Origin: Echiichthys vipera
Taxonomy: Eukaryota > Chordata > Actinopteri > Perciformes > Trachinidae
Length of the DNA: 64,000 nt
Assembly (NCBI GenBank): GCA_963691815.1
Contig: OY829655.1
Location: forward strand, 12,284,279-12,348,278
Direction: 5' to 3'
Shown here: piece by piece, positions 1 through 11,089 of the stretch
How the letters are laid out: each line of letters opens with the position of its first letter
Numbering within the stretch: position 1 is the first letter of the stretch
Made by a program: the position numbers and the translations under genes
The notes under the pieces: generated by a model
What the model was told of the DNA's origin: nothing
Database searches by the model: none
The model's input: only the letters and a program-made list of their open reading frames with translations

Positions 1-993
1 GGGAGATAATTCAGAACTTGTGCATACCTTGCATTTTGCTGCATAACGCATGTTCATACTGAGAAGTTGGCTTGGAAGCTTATAATTTAGGCAGAATGAC
101 TAATGGTCTGATGATTTCACAGTTTTAATTCTTTCACACCATAATGGATAAGGAATGCCATTAGGGGGGCACATAAAGAAAAATGGTGTGCACCGTTTTG
201 CTACGGTTTATGGATTGAATGGCCGAAAGACACAGAGCAACCGTAGCCCCGAAAAGCTACACCACTGAGGATGGACCTTCAACTGGGAAGCCCTGTTGTA
301 ATGGAAACGCAAATCCCTGCTGCAAATGAGTCAAACCGAGTTGAGCTGAGCCAGCCGATGTGTATGGAAAAACAGGATTATTTACACATCCAGCAGTTAT
401 AGAACAACATTAGCATTAATTTGAAGCTGTATTTCTGGCCACATTTTGAATGTAAGTCTAATATTCGGAAACATTTAAACAAGTTGTTCTGCCGTAAAAT
501 ATAGCACAGACATTCATGGTCCCCAGACGATGAATCCTAATGACTTGAGTGATCCCCTGACTTTCCCTCTGGCACCACCATGAGGTCCATGTTTTTGGTT
601 TTACCAGGATTTGGACTGATCTTGCATTAAATCTGTTCATTAAATGACATTCATGGCTCCTTTTGTAAAAAAATTTGAATCCCTTTTGTGATTCTGCCAG
701 GTAGGGGCAGAGAGATCTTTTTAGAAATATAGTTTTTCTCCATCACTTTCCACTCACCTCCTGTTTGTAAAGAGTATTTTCACAAATGGCGGAAATGGTG
801 CATGCTGGCAACATGGCTGGACTCCAGTTTCCACGCGTTTCCCCCCTTTCATTCAGACCTGGTTCCACAAAGGAACCCTGAGAGGAACAGTTCTGAGACA
901 AAAAAGGTGTGTTGAGAGAGGGCTGTGTTTGGGGTGATATGAAATGTACTATGTTCATGTTGCACTGGTATCCAGACACAGGACCGCCTTAAC

Positions 994-1131
994 ACAGAAA
1001 CGTTGTTGGGTCTATGTAAATCATACATAAGTCATAGAGTGTGGTCTTTACCTACACATATATGTTAAGTGTCTTGAGATAACTTTTGTCATGATTGGCA
1101 CTGTAGATAAAATTGAATTGAATTGAATTGT
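994..1131 (+). repeat. Teleost LINE/SINE-type 3' tail
   Basis: The stretch contains AAGTGTCTTGAGATAAC, then a 'CATGATTGGCACT' block and an (ATTGA)n-like end (GAATTGAATTGAATTG). A second, diverged copy of the same block lies at 20421-20490. Ends of this form are familiar from fish non-LTR retroelements with a short tandem tail. The exact family is not assigned. Confidence 0.55.
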
Positions 1132-1826
1132 AATACAACAAAATGCCATCCTACCACTCCCCAGCCACCTGTGTGGATGAGGTGTTCAGCCTGGTGTTAA
1201 AGTGAAGCGTCACCTTTCTTAAGAACCAGGACCAGAGCAGCTTTCCATGCCATCACTACATGACCAACAAACAATGTATGATATAAAGTTCAGGCTGTCA
1301 TAAAATTGGAACAATGCTTTATATAAATTAAACTGAGCAAGTATGACAAGATGCTGACAACCTGATGGAATGGGCCACTTTGGAAGTGAGGAAGAACCTT
1401 TGTGTTATTTGTCAGTTAGAAGCCAAGCTGATGCTTGTCAGTTGCCTGCACCACCAAATAAAAATCATAATTAATTTCAATAAACAATTAATAATAATTA
1501 TTAATCAATATCTGCTTTCAGGGTTTTTGAGTATTTAAGAGCACAATTTGTTCATATTTTGAGCATTAATGACCTCAACTTAATTAAAATGTTCAAACAA
1601 GAGAAACATCTGACTTCTTAAATGCTTTAAAGACATAAAAACTAAGAAAAAAAATCTACCATTTACTATCATTATTTAATGAAAAACTCTTGTGCTAATG
1701 TGGTTTTGATGCGATTGTACTGTTCAACCAGAGGGTGGTGCCAAAGACAACAAGACACCTCCAAGTAAATGTTTTCTGTAGGTTTACTGTATCATTCAAC
1801 ATCAATCTAGGGGTCATCACCCTGTA

Positions 1827-1905
1827 ATCCCCAAAGCAATTTCAGTCAAAAGCAACTGGACATGGTTATTTGTCTAGAATTTTTGACTGAAATTGCTTTG
1901 GGGAT
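1827..1905. repeat. 25-bp perfect hairpin built from a dispersed repeat
   Basis: The arms at 1827-1851 and 1881-1905 are perfect reverse complements, separated by a 29-nt loop. The left arm plus loop carries CAGTCAAAAGCAACTGGACA and TGGTTATTTGTCTAG, which recur at 7008-7058 and 47993-48030. The right arm is an extra inverted copy of the core. Confidence 0.75.
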
Positions 1906-3551
1906 AAATATGTTCTTATCACTTACCAATCCTACTAAACCTGAAACATTTCCTTAAAGGCTTCCATTTGTGAGAATGAATCAGTTACATAATCCTGTCA
2001 AGTTATTGTATCATATTGAGATTTACAGTAGGGATTATTCAACATGCACCTTGAAAAGGTGTGGTCTTTACAGCTATGCTTTGTCGATCAGAAACTGGTT
2101 AACAAGACTGTACACAGCAATCACTGCCTCTCTCCCGCTTTTACTCAATCATGTCAGATTGAATGTGGGCGAGTCTCTTATAAGGAGATGTATTTGTTTG
2201 AGTTTGAAAGACGGTTGTATCAGATCAACACAGTTGAGAGTCATTCTACAAAAATGATCCATTTTGGTCTGCCTGTATGTAATTCTACCTTCAGTAAATG
2301 GCCAGTGAAATGTAAGTAGGTAGTTTCATACTACTGAGTAACACTAAGTTCCCAGGCTGTAAAATGATGCAGTGCCTGCTTTTGTCTTTTTTATTATTAT
2401 TATTTTATTGGCTACACATACGAAACACACCATGTAATACACATAATAGCAACACCACCAGACCATTTTAGCATTGTATGTGTTATTGTAACATCAAAAA
2501 GTGCAAAAAATGACAACAGGTATGTAAACATGCACATACAGCCACATCTATACCTTTGCATGTAGATACTAACACATATATCTCATACATGTGCACATGC
2601 ATACAGAGCCTACTATACATATCCACATACCTACATACACGGCCATACATATGATTTTACCTCCATTTGTCTTGTTACAATAAACATTTCATCTCAAACT
2701 ATTTCATTATGTATACCAAGTTTATATGGTCCAAAAATGACAAACGGGACTTGTGACATAAAAACAAATGGATGAAAACAAAATAATTCCATAACAACTC
2801 CCAGATGATAGACATGGGAGACAGATAGAGACACTGGTCTCAAACATTCAAATCTGAATGTATTTGTTGTGGAAACTTCACTATGGATTTGGTTCTGAAA
2901 CCTCGCAATTAGTCTGCATTTCAGATTAAAGATGTGTAAATTGTTGGTCATGTTTTAATGGCACCCACTGAAAGCACAGCTCTGCCACGCATCAAAAGTC
3001 TATTGTGGCATTCAGTAGAAAGGAAATAAATAGTAAGAAGATATCTTCACACTGAACCGATACTGCCTCAGTGCTGCAATCAGCAACATTTTGTTCTGAG
3101 CTGCCCTTCTTGTGTTTCATTGTCACATCTTTATATTTTGCCTGTATTGCCTCATTGCCTCTCACACAAGTCTTCAATCACTGGATGTTATTCGCATGGC
3201 TATTCAAGCTCAATAGAAGAGAATGTATACAGTATGCATACAGTATACAAATCAGGACATTTTAACCACAGGATCTAAAGGGAAGCTTTATATGAGCTCA
3301 TTAATTATTTAATCTGCACCGTGCAAACTAACTGCAACTGCAGTCAGTCACTGTAAAATGAGGTTCTTGGCTGTAACCACGTGATGGTGCCAGAGTCCCA
3401 TGGATGCCTAAATCCCCGCCTCCTCCACAGTAGAAAAATGTTGTTGCCTTTGTACAGCCATCAACACAACGTTTGACCTTTTTCTGTCTGCACTGTGTGG
3501 TCAGGAGTGCTGCATCAGCCAGTTTTCAAATAAATAAAGATCACTCACCAA

Positions 3552-3555
<4 letters not shown>

Positions 3556-3615
<60 letters not shown>

Positions 3616-3630
3616 CGTGTGCGCGTGTGT
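3556..3630 (+). repeat. (GT)n microsatellite with GC-rich end
   Basis: About 26 GT units are followed by a GCGCGCGCGTGTGCGCGTG stretch. Alternating purine-pyrimidine DNA of this kind can adopt Z-DNA. It lies about 1 kb upstream of the nxph2 start codon. Confidence 0.95.
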
Positions 3631-3889
3631 GGGTTTTTCCCTAGCATTATTCAAACGGTTGATATGACTGTTTTTGCAAGTTGTAAATCATTATTGTGTA
3701 AATTAAAACAATAAAAAGTCAAATTTTTGAATGCATTCTAAAGACCTTTAACAGCATCTCACAATGTGCCGACTGTCCCCCCATCACTTACGAATAAAAC
3801 AGCCGGAACTATTTTTGTAAGCGACATTAAACGTTTAAAGGGTTAAAAACGTGGACGTTTCGCTGAACAAAACCGAATAACAGTGATAT

Positions 3890-4629
3890 CAAGCCTCTTA
3901 CTTATCTCCTAGACGGAGAAAGTGAGACTTCAAGAGGTAGATCTTTGGTCTGACTCTGTGCACGGAAGCGCGCCGACCTTGGAGACTCCAGACGCACAGC
4001 GGAGGATTTTGCGCACTGAAATCAAGTAGAGCTGAGGAGAGCGCACAACCAGCGGACTGCTGACTGACTGACTGCAGATCGGCCACTGGGATCCAAGCTC
4101 ACTTGGCTTTATACTTTACCGCGCGAATCGTCAGAGTATTAATGAAAGTGGTCGGGAAGTAAAGGGGAAACTATATTCTTCAGTTTTTTCGGTTTGGTTT
4201 GACTCGCAACTTAAGAGAAGTGTTGAATGTAGCCGTTTCACATTGTCTGTAGAGAAATACAAGTGTCCCAGAAACATTTCTCAACATCCTGAGAGACGGA
4301 GACGTTTGAGAGGATTTTAGGACTCTCAGCCGGGTGGATTGAACAAGGATGATTGCAACCGCCGTACTCAACTAAGAGGTATTACATTTAAACAAAAAAC
4401 GGTAAGGAAGTTTTAATTTTCTTCTAAAGATAAGTTTCCGATTTACAATCTTCGATGTCTTCCCGAATATACCAAAGGGTGTTTGAGTGATTTCACATTG
4501 TAAATGTTTACACTTTTCCCGCAGGTGATCACAGCAATGCTTCAACGGCATGTGCGTCTCTCCCTCTCCAAATTTTCCAGAGAGGATTTAAGCGCCGCTC
4601 ATTTTGAATAAGTCGAGAAGCCATCGAAG
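3890..4629 (+). promoter_or_regulatory. nxph2: Probable promoter and 5' leader of nxph2
   Basis: This block is richer in GC and CpG than its surroundings and leads directly to the nxph2 start codon at 4630. A TATA-like TTTATACTTT occurs near 4109. A possible 123-nt leader intron runs from 4402 (GTAAGG donor after ACG) to 4524 (TTTTCCCGCAG acceptor). The transcription start and this intron are inferred from sequence only. The putative second leader exon contains two upstream AUGs (4537 and 4549). Confidence 0.45.
4537..4611 (+). other. Upstream ORF in nxph2 leader (24 codons plus stop)
   Basis: An AUG at 4537 opens 24 codons that stop with TAA at 4609-4611, 18 nt before the nxph2 AUG. A second AUG at 4549 in another frame opens 13 codons. 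If the leader is as inferred, ribosomes would meet both before the main start, so translation could be dampened. The peptide is not recognised. Confidence 0.4.
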
Positions 4630-4674
4630 ATGAGGGCTCTGCAAACATTCCTGTTTCTGTTCCTCCTGCACCAG
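4630..4674 (+). CDS. nxph2: Neurexophilin 2, coding exon 1 (signal peptide)
   Basis: This exon encodes 15 residues, MRALQTFLFLFLLHQ, the charged start and hydrophobic core of a secretory signal peptide. It ends at CAG followed by GTGAGG, a strong donor, in phase 0. The exon at 21298 begins in phase 0 with GTCACATGC, so the signal reads through to a Val-Thr-Cys cleavage region. The start is supported by the purine before ATG (AAGATGA) and by the family layout of a tiny first coding exon and one large second exon. No alternative ATG in frame lies between here and the last upstream stop. Confidence 0.88.
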
Positions 4675-4781
4675 GTGAGGTGTGACATGATTGAACGAGA
4701 ATAGACAGAATATGTAGAAATATGGGAGCGACCAAGAACCCTTTAAATAGAAAGTTAGAGACAGAAAGTGGCTTTATATAA

Positions 4782-4782
4782 G

Positions 4783-4849
<67 letters not shown>
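4782..4849 (+). repeat. (GT)n microsatellite
   Basis: About 33 nearly pure GT units begin 108 bp into nxph2 intron 1. Confidence 0.95.
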
Positions 4850-4850
<1 letters not shown>

Positions 4851-5387
4851 TTTGTGTTTTATTACTTTAATTCTGCTGGCTCCTTACACGATATTTGTTT
4901 GCCTCACTCAAAGTTTTATCTATTATATATATTATATATAGTTTGTATTTAGTTTATGTGTCAGTTAATGTAGACCTGCATCAGAGCTCATTCATGTATC
5001 AATCACCACATAATGCCATTTGACAATTCAATACATTCCTTTCGTCCAATTTTAGTTGATACAGTCATCAGCAGCAAATGTGTTGGCTGACATGAACTCC
5101 TCATTAAGTCTTACAGAGAACTTATTATTTGAACTTATTTAATAAAACACAAACATTAATATAAAAAACAGATAATAATCATGGTGATGTACTGTATAAT
5201 TCCTGCTGCCAAAATACAACACCTTTCAGAAACATAAATAGCCAAGTTGATTGGATTTAATTTTGCAGAACAGACTGGGACTTTGTCAATAGCCATAATT
5301 TATAATATCATATGCACTTAATTTTTCTAATAGCATATGAATTAACTAAATGTTTATTATTGGCATTGCAACTTTTCTTAGGAAACA

Positions 5388-5560
5388 TTTGATTGATTGA
5401 TTGATTCTTTTAATGACCACACAGCCGCTGGTGGAATATGTTATCAGTACAGCTTGGTACAGGTTCCAACATCACATCAAATATTGAACATATCACATAG
5501 ATATACATACCGACAGTCACATTACAGATATAGAATAAGTGTTAACGTATGTGCATGTGT
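5388..5560 (-). repeat. Retroelement-like fragment (antisense)
   Basis: The stretch starts with a (TTGA)n run (TTGATTGATTGATTC) and continues with TTTTAATGACCACACAGC, which resembles the reversed 3' end of a fish non-LTR retroelement. The family is not assigned and the borders are approximate. Confidence 0.35.
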
Positions 5561-5903
5561 ACTTTTTACAATAATAGAGAACATTTACATCACATTCTGC
5601 GCTAATGTGAGCATAATGTTCATTAGGATTCTTCCATTATATTCTTAATTGAGAAGTGGAGCTAATGTATTTTAAAAAATGAATTTACCGTTCACTGAAT
5701 ATAAACTTGCATTGCGTTGAGTTTTTATTTTTCATACTGTGGCCTTGTTATCCTGCCTCTGTCACCTATGGCTCAAGAAAAACAACAAAAATCAACTGCC
5801 TATTTATTTATTCAGCTATATTGCATGAATATTTGTAAGGTAATAAGGTTTGAGCTCTGTTTTGGGCACTCAACCCCTGTGTGGCACCTTTCTGTACTAA
5901 AAT

Positions 5904-5953
5904 GGGGCCAGAGTTTAAAAATTATATATATATAATTTTTAAACTCTGGCCCC
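5904..5953. repeat. 50-bp perfect palindrome
   Basis: The left 25 bases, starting GGGGCCAGAGTTT, are exactly complementary to the right 25, ending AAACTCTGGCCCC. The centre is TATATATATATA. It is followed after a few bases by a (TA)n run at 5958-5986. There is no spacer, so it can extrude as a cruciform. Confidence 0.95.
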
Positions 5954-5957
5954 AGAG

Positions 5958-5986
5958 TTATATATATATATATATATATATATATA
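5958..5986. repeat. (TA)n microsatellite
   Basis: About 14 TA units lie immediately after the perfect palindrome. Confidence 0.9.
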
Positions 5987-6930
5987 AGATGGCTGAGAAC
6001 AATATAGGTAAAAATTGCAGCACGAACAGCTGTTCCGCCTTAATGACTTATACAATGTGATGACATCACATGTCTCTGTGAATACATGTGAAATTATTTA
6101 CCAGAGATTGATTGCCTTAAGCTTCTTGACATAATCTTTCTGTCGTTTGATTCTGTTATTATTGCAGAAATACGCTCTCCAAAGTAAGAGCATAAGGTTT
6201 AGGGAAATATGAAGGTCTTTCCTCTCTTTTTTTCCTCTAACGGCTGCTGATATCTTCTGTAGGCTGTTGATGGGTTTTATCGTGATCATCCGTGCTTTAC
6301 GGACTCTTGTCATGATCGGACCTGAAGAGAAAATGCCATGTGATTGAAGCAGTCCTTCACATCTGTGTTATCCTCAAAGAGGGCTTTTTTAGAGATAGCC
6401 TTGAACTGTGCAGATGCAGCGGCAAAGTGCTGTCTGCTCTGACTGCTGTTGTAATCAGCCTTTTGCCTATTGGGAGCGCTACCTCCAGAGAGAGAAAGAG
6501 AGAGAGAGTAAGAGAGACAGGCTGGCTCCCTGGAGAGGCTCTATTCATATGCCTCAATGGCTTCCCTCCCAGCAGACCCACCACTGTCTGACTGGGGACA
6601 TATTGGCTCTTATCAATATTCCCCCACCTTCCTAAAGGGTAGAAAGCATTTAAAATACCATGCTGATGCTTACTGAAATCATAAAATATGCACCAAACTT
6701 CATAAGCTGCCAGCAACTTTCCTTTTTCTTAGTATAATGTGACTCTGGCGCCATGTGGCAAAGTGCACTGCATGGACCTCAGACAACTGAACTCCCAGGA
6801 TACCCTGAAGGATACTTAATTGTTTTAAGTAGAGGTTCAGTATCTGTAGCAGCCTGCACTCACATACTCGTGACTCAATCATCCAATAAAAGAAACCAAA
6901 ACACAACCAGCCTGTGACTGTTCTCAATAG

Positions 6931-7070
6931 TCCAGGTCTAAGTCTGAATGACCTTAGACTTAGACTTAAAAGAGAAGTCTAAGTCGAGGTCTAAGGTCAT
7001 CGTTATCCCCAAAGCAATTTCAGTCAAAAGCAACTGGACTTGGTTATTTGTCTAGGAAGACGTTTCACCT
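6931..7070. repeat. Imperfect inverted repeat plus dispersed fish repeat
   Basis: A GTCTAAGTC-based inverted repeat (about 6946-6998, AATGACCTTAGACTTAGACT against its complement ending AGGTCTAAGGTCAT) runs into ATCGTTATCCCCAAAGCAAT and AAAAGCAACTGGACTTGG. The second part recurs near 1827 and 47978. Confidence 0.7.
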
Positions 7071-9879
7071 CTCTTTAGTTCATGTACGCATCTGACCAGG
7101 CTGGGACTGATCCAACTAATTGGTGTGGAGATCCAGGTATTTAACCTTTCTCAAGGCCGATGATGTCACTGGGAACCTTTGTGCTCCAAGTGCCAACGAC
7201 CGTCGTTGGAGTGGCGGTCATTGGTGGGAAGTTGGTTTCAATTTTGTTAGTGCTCTATTGAGTCTTAACATTTTTTTTTTCTTTTTTTTTTCTCTCGCGC
7301 CTTCATGTACACTCATACAAAAAAAACTAGCAGAACTGAATTAAATGGTGAAAATGTAACCCCGGCCCCAGCATCTGTGCCATACCCGAGGGACAAATAA
7401 GAGGGTCAAAGCCATCCTGGGATAATTCATTCTTCCCCATGACATCTGCTGCACTTATCCCATGTGCAATGACAGCAGAACAATGTAGATGAAGAAAAAA
7501 ACATACTTGAGAGCCCTGCTCACTGACATCTCCCTCTGCTTGGTGGTTGTGGGTTTTTCAACGTTGTTCGGGATTAAAGTGTGAGAAGACGTTTTCAAAA
7601 TATATTATTCCTTTGTATCTTTTTGCCGGGGTAAGAGCTCTGCAGTAATGTTATGTCATGACAAAATGTCTATGTTGCCCATGGCAAAATGATTAGCAGC
7701 GGTGTTACAGTAAATGTATATCCCCCTCGTCTGTTCCCGTAAACGCCGCCCATGCAGGGTCGGACATGAGCAGGGCTGGAGCGAGCATCGTGATAGAAGG
7801 GTGTGACACATTAAAGAGACAAAGCTCAGCTGGTTACTTGTATAAGCTGAACATGTCTTGTGCTCTGGATCCGCTACATGCTTGGAGTTCATCCCTGCAA
7901 CTTTGATGTGCACTGATTTAAGGGATTACAAGTCACTTCCCAAAAGGATTTAACATGAATGTCAACAGTTATTTATTAATTTATTCACATGTTGATTATT
8001 TATCTGCTTGTCCCTCGATGAAAGTGGAAATACATGGGAACACGAAGAGGCAGAATGTGAAGTCGATTTCAGCTTCAGCCTCTAATATTATTCTAAAAAA
8101 TCTGCTGGAATATTTTTTTTCCCGCTCGTATTTTTTCTCTGCAGTACTGGAGCGACGCAGTGAGGCTCCATTCAAAGTCAGAACGAGCTCTGGCAAGGAC
8201 AACAGTTTTATCCCTGTCTTCATAACAAAACACAGATTCTACATAAATTCCCTCTCTAAGGGCTCTTTAACCCTTTTCCCCTTCCCCATGCTCAATTAGG
8301 TTGGGCTTTATTATTTATTTATTGTATATTTAAAGGCAACTAACACTGGGAAGAGTAATAAAATGTACAGTGGGGGGATTAGGAGCAGCTCTTTAATCTC
8401 ACGCTTCTGATAATACTGCATGGGCTGATTGATTAGTTTTTCAGGAAGCTTATGTCAGAAAAACCTAATCCGTCTTTGGATTGTGCCAGCCTTGTAAGGT
8501 TTTCCGTGCTGCCACTTTATCATGGCGGCGAATTACAGAGCTGCTGGGCTGTGATAAGGTCCTCGTCTCTTTTACAGACCCCACCGCCCAAACCCCTGCA
8601 CCCCTCCTTTCCCTCTGGACAATAAAAAAAATGTGTTTATATTCTTCACATCCCTGCTCTGCCTGGTCTTCACATCAACCTCTCCCAGGATTTGCCTTGT
8701 AAGAAAAAAAAGAGTGGAACTTAAGTCTTCAAAAACCCACCAGAGAAATTGGGTGTGGAGAGAGAGAAATATGAGAGAAAATGGCAGGAAGGCCAGGAGA
8801 AAATTCTGTGGTAGTGATTAAACATGGATTGACAGAGTGAAGGGGCCTTGTATGCATTTGCTGCCTTCCAGGAATCATTTTAGGGCTTACATGGTGCTGA
8901 TGTGTATCTGTGCTCATATTGGGGTCACAGCCAGAAGGCTTGACGAGATAATCCCTCATAAACAATACTGCCAGTGGCATTTGCAGTCCTCAGCCTGTAT
9001 GTTGTCTCAGACCTCTGAAGGAAAGGTTGCCATTTCTGCGTGTTAAATCCCTCAAATGTATCTTGCAGACACTACAGGTTGTATTGACTGTATTGAGCCC
9101 TGTTCCTTTTCCAATCATCAATCATAATTGTGGTGTACTGGCAATAAATCCATGATAAAGGTCCTGAAAGGAAAAGACAGAAGTTCAAAATGATTGATAG
9201 ATGTGACGCAATTGCCCTTTGCATTGACAATAATCATATTCTGTCTGCTGGATGGACCCTTAAAGACTTAACTCAAACAATTACGAGCAGCGTGATTACT
9301 TCTCCCCCAGCTTCTCTCATGATGTGTGTGATCTGTTAGGATGAAGTTGCGTGCTGCTCTCATAGAGCAAGTTACTCCTACTGTGGCGGTTGCACTGGTG
9401 CAGGAAATATTATGTTTAATATGATTTTTTGAGTTTCGTGATCTTGCTCCACAGCTATGAATTTTTATGTGCCATGTGCACGACACGGCAGTGTTAGATC
9501 TGGAGGCTCTGCTTATAGCACAGTCGTTACTGCTCTGTGCTGCAACATCCAGCACCCTCTAAAGCACAACCTCGCTGTTTAGCAGCTCTTTTACTATGTG
9601 AATCGCTTCACACTGCTGCACTGCAAGAAAATAAAAGGTGAAGAGCAGTTTCGGTTCATATATGGTCAGTGTTTAGCTAAAATTGCCTAAGGATTATAGC
9701 ATATCATCTGATGAACTGAGGTGTAAAACATTAGATTTCCATGTCTTTTTTATTATCAAGGTGTTATATAAATACTGTGAAAGTATCAAAACACTCAATC
9801 CACAGAGAAATGCCCGCATTTTCAGTGTATTGAGAAACTTTGTCTTTAAACACTCTGTACCGTTGTGATGTCACAACTA

Positions 9880-10260
9880 TACTATATACTTTATTGACCT
9901 GTTCAAAGTTGTAAACATAAACATTCTAAATGTGTCTTTCCTGTTTCCTGTTCATGTGAATGACATAAACTGAGAGGAAGTAAACAAGGGCCAAGGCTGT
10001 TGCCTAGCAATGGAATCCTGTTGAAAAGGTCTATAGGTAAAAAAAGGGCAGGTACATTTTTGTTACAGTAAGGCTCTGACATCGCAGGAGTGGAAGACCA
10101 GGAAAAGCTGACCTTTTTTCGGGAGGGGGGCTTAAAGAAACAGAACGTTTTAAAACGGAGAGGGTTAATACAGGTATATTCATACAGTGTGAGTAAAATA
10201 GTGTGTTGTTTTTTATACATTTAAAGCATGTAAAAATGTTCCAGTAGAAACTCAGAAAAC
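9880..10260 (-). repeat. Dispersed element, related to the one at 62290
   Basis: The 3' part contains TTTAAAGCATGTAAAAATGT followed by TCCAGTAGAAAC. Its reverse complement matches the layout of 62294-62400 (ACTAGAAAATGTTTACATGC), so two copies of one family lie in opposite orientation. Borders and class are not determined. Confidence 0.4.
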
Positions 10261-10949
10261 AAGTGTGAACCTTAAAAAAATTAGCAAAATATGCAACCTT
10301 TAAATCAAATATTGCTGTTGTGTTGTCGCCGTAGTTCTGCAAGTTCTCCATGTATGTTTGAAATACCTGACTCACGACACTATTCTAGAAGGCACAGAAG
10401 TCAAGTTTCTGCCACTTCCCAAACAGTCTGACATGTACAGTTCTTAATTACAACCATGTTTGGTACTTTGGAGAAGGCAATCACACTATATGTCAGAGCC
10501 CGGAAAAAATGATTGACCTCTTTAATTAAAACTACGTTGCTTTCCTGTAAAAGGAAAGCTGTGACAACTTTAAAATAAGTGCAATAAATCTCCATTCTGA
10601 TTATTCTCACTTTTGCATTTTCTCCTCTGCCTCTGGGCTTTGAGGCCTTTCTTTTCAGTTTGTCATTCCCAGCCCTAACAAAGCACTGTCAGTTCCTCTC
10701 TGTCTTTGTATATTTCTTGTGAAGTACCTGTCTTCAGAGCTAGTCAGAGAGAAAGGAAACAACGTCTTCCCTACTCTTGTTTCTTCTTCAAAGGGAGCCG
10801 CTTCTGTGAAATCAGTGAAGGCGCAATCTGCTCTGAGAACAGAAACAATTGCTCTGTCAAATTTAGTGGACGTACATTTGAGCAAATCAAGTGAAAACAG
10901 TTTTGAATAAAACACCAGTATCATTGGTAGCATGGATTTGAAGAGAAGA

Positions 10950-11089
<140 letters not shown>

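Larger units (their letters stand above)
1..3889. other. 5' flank of nxph2, no gene seen
   Basis: No exon-like open frame with splice sites was found. The stretch holds the LINE/SINE-type tail (994-1131), the hairpin repeat (1827-1905), a (TTA)-rich patch near 2390 and a GT/GC microsatellite (3556-3630). It may hold nxph2 regulatory DNA, but nothing specific can be shown. Confidence 0.5.
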
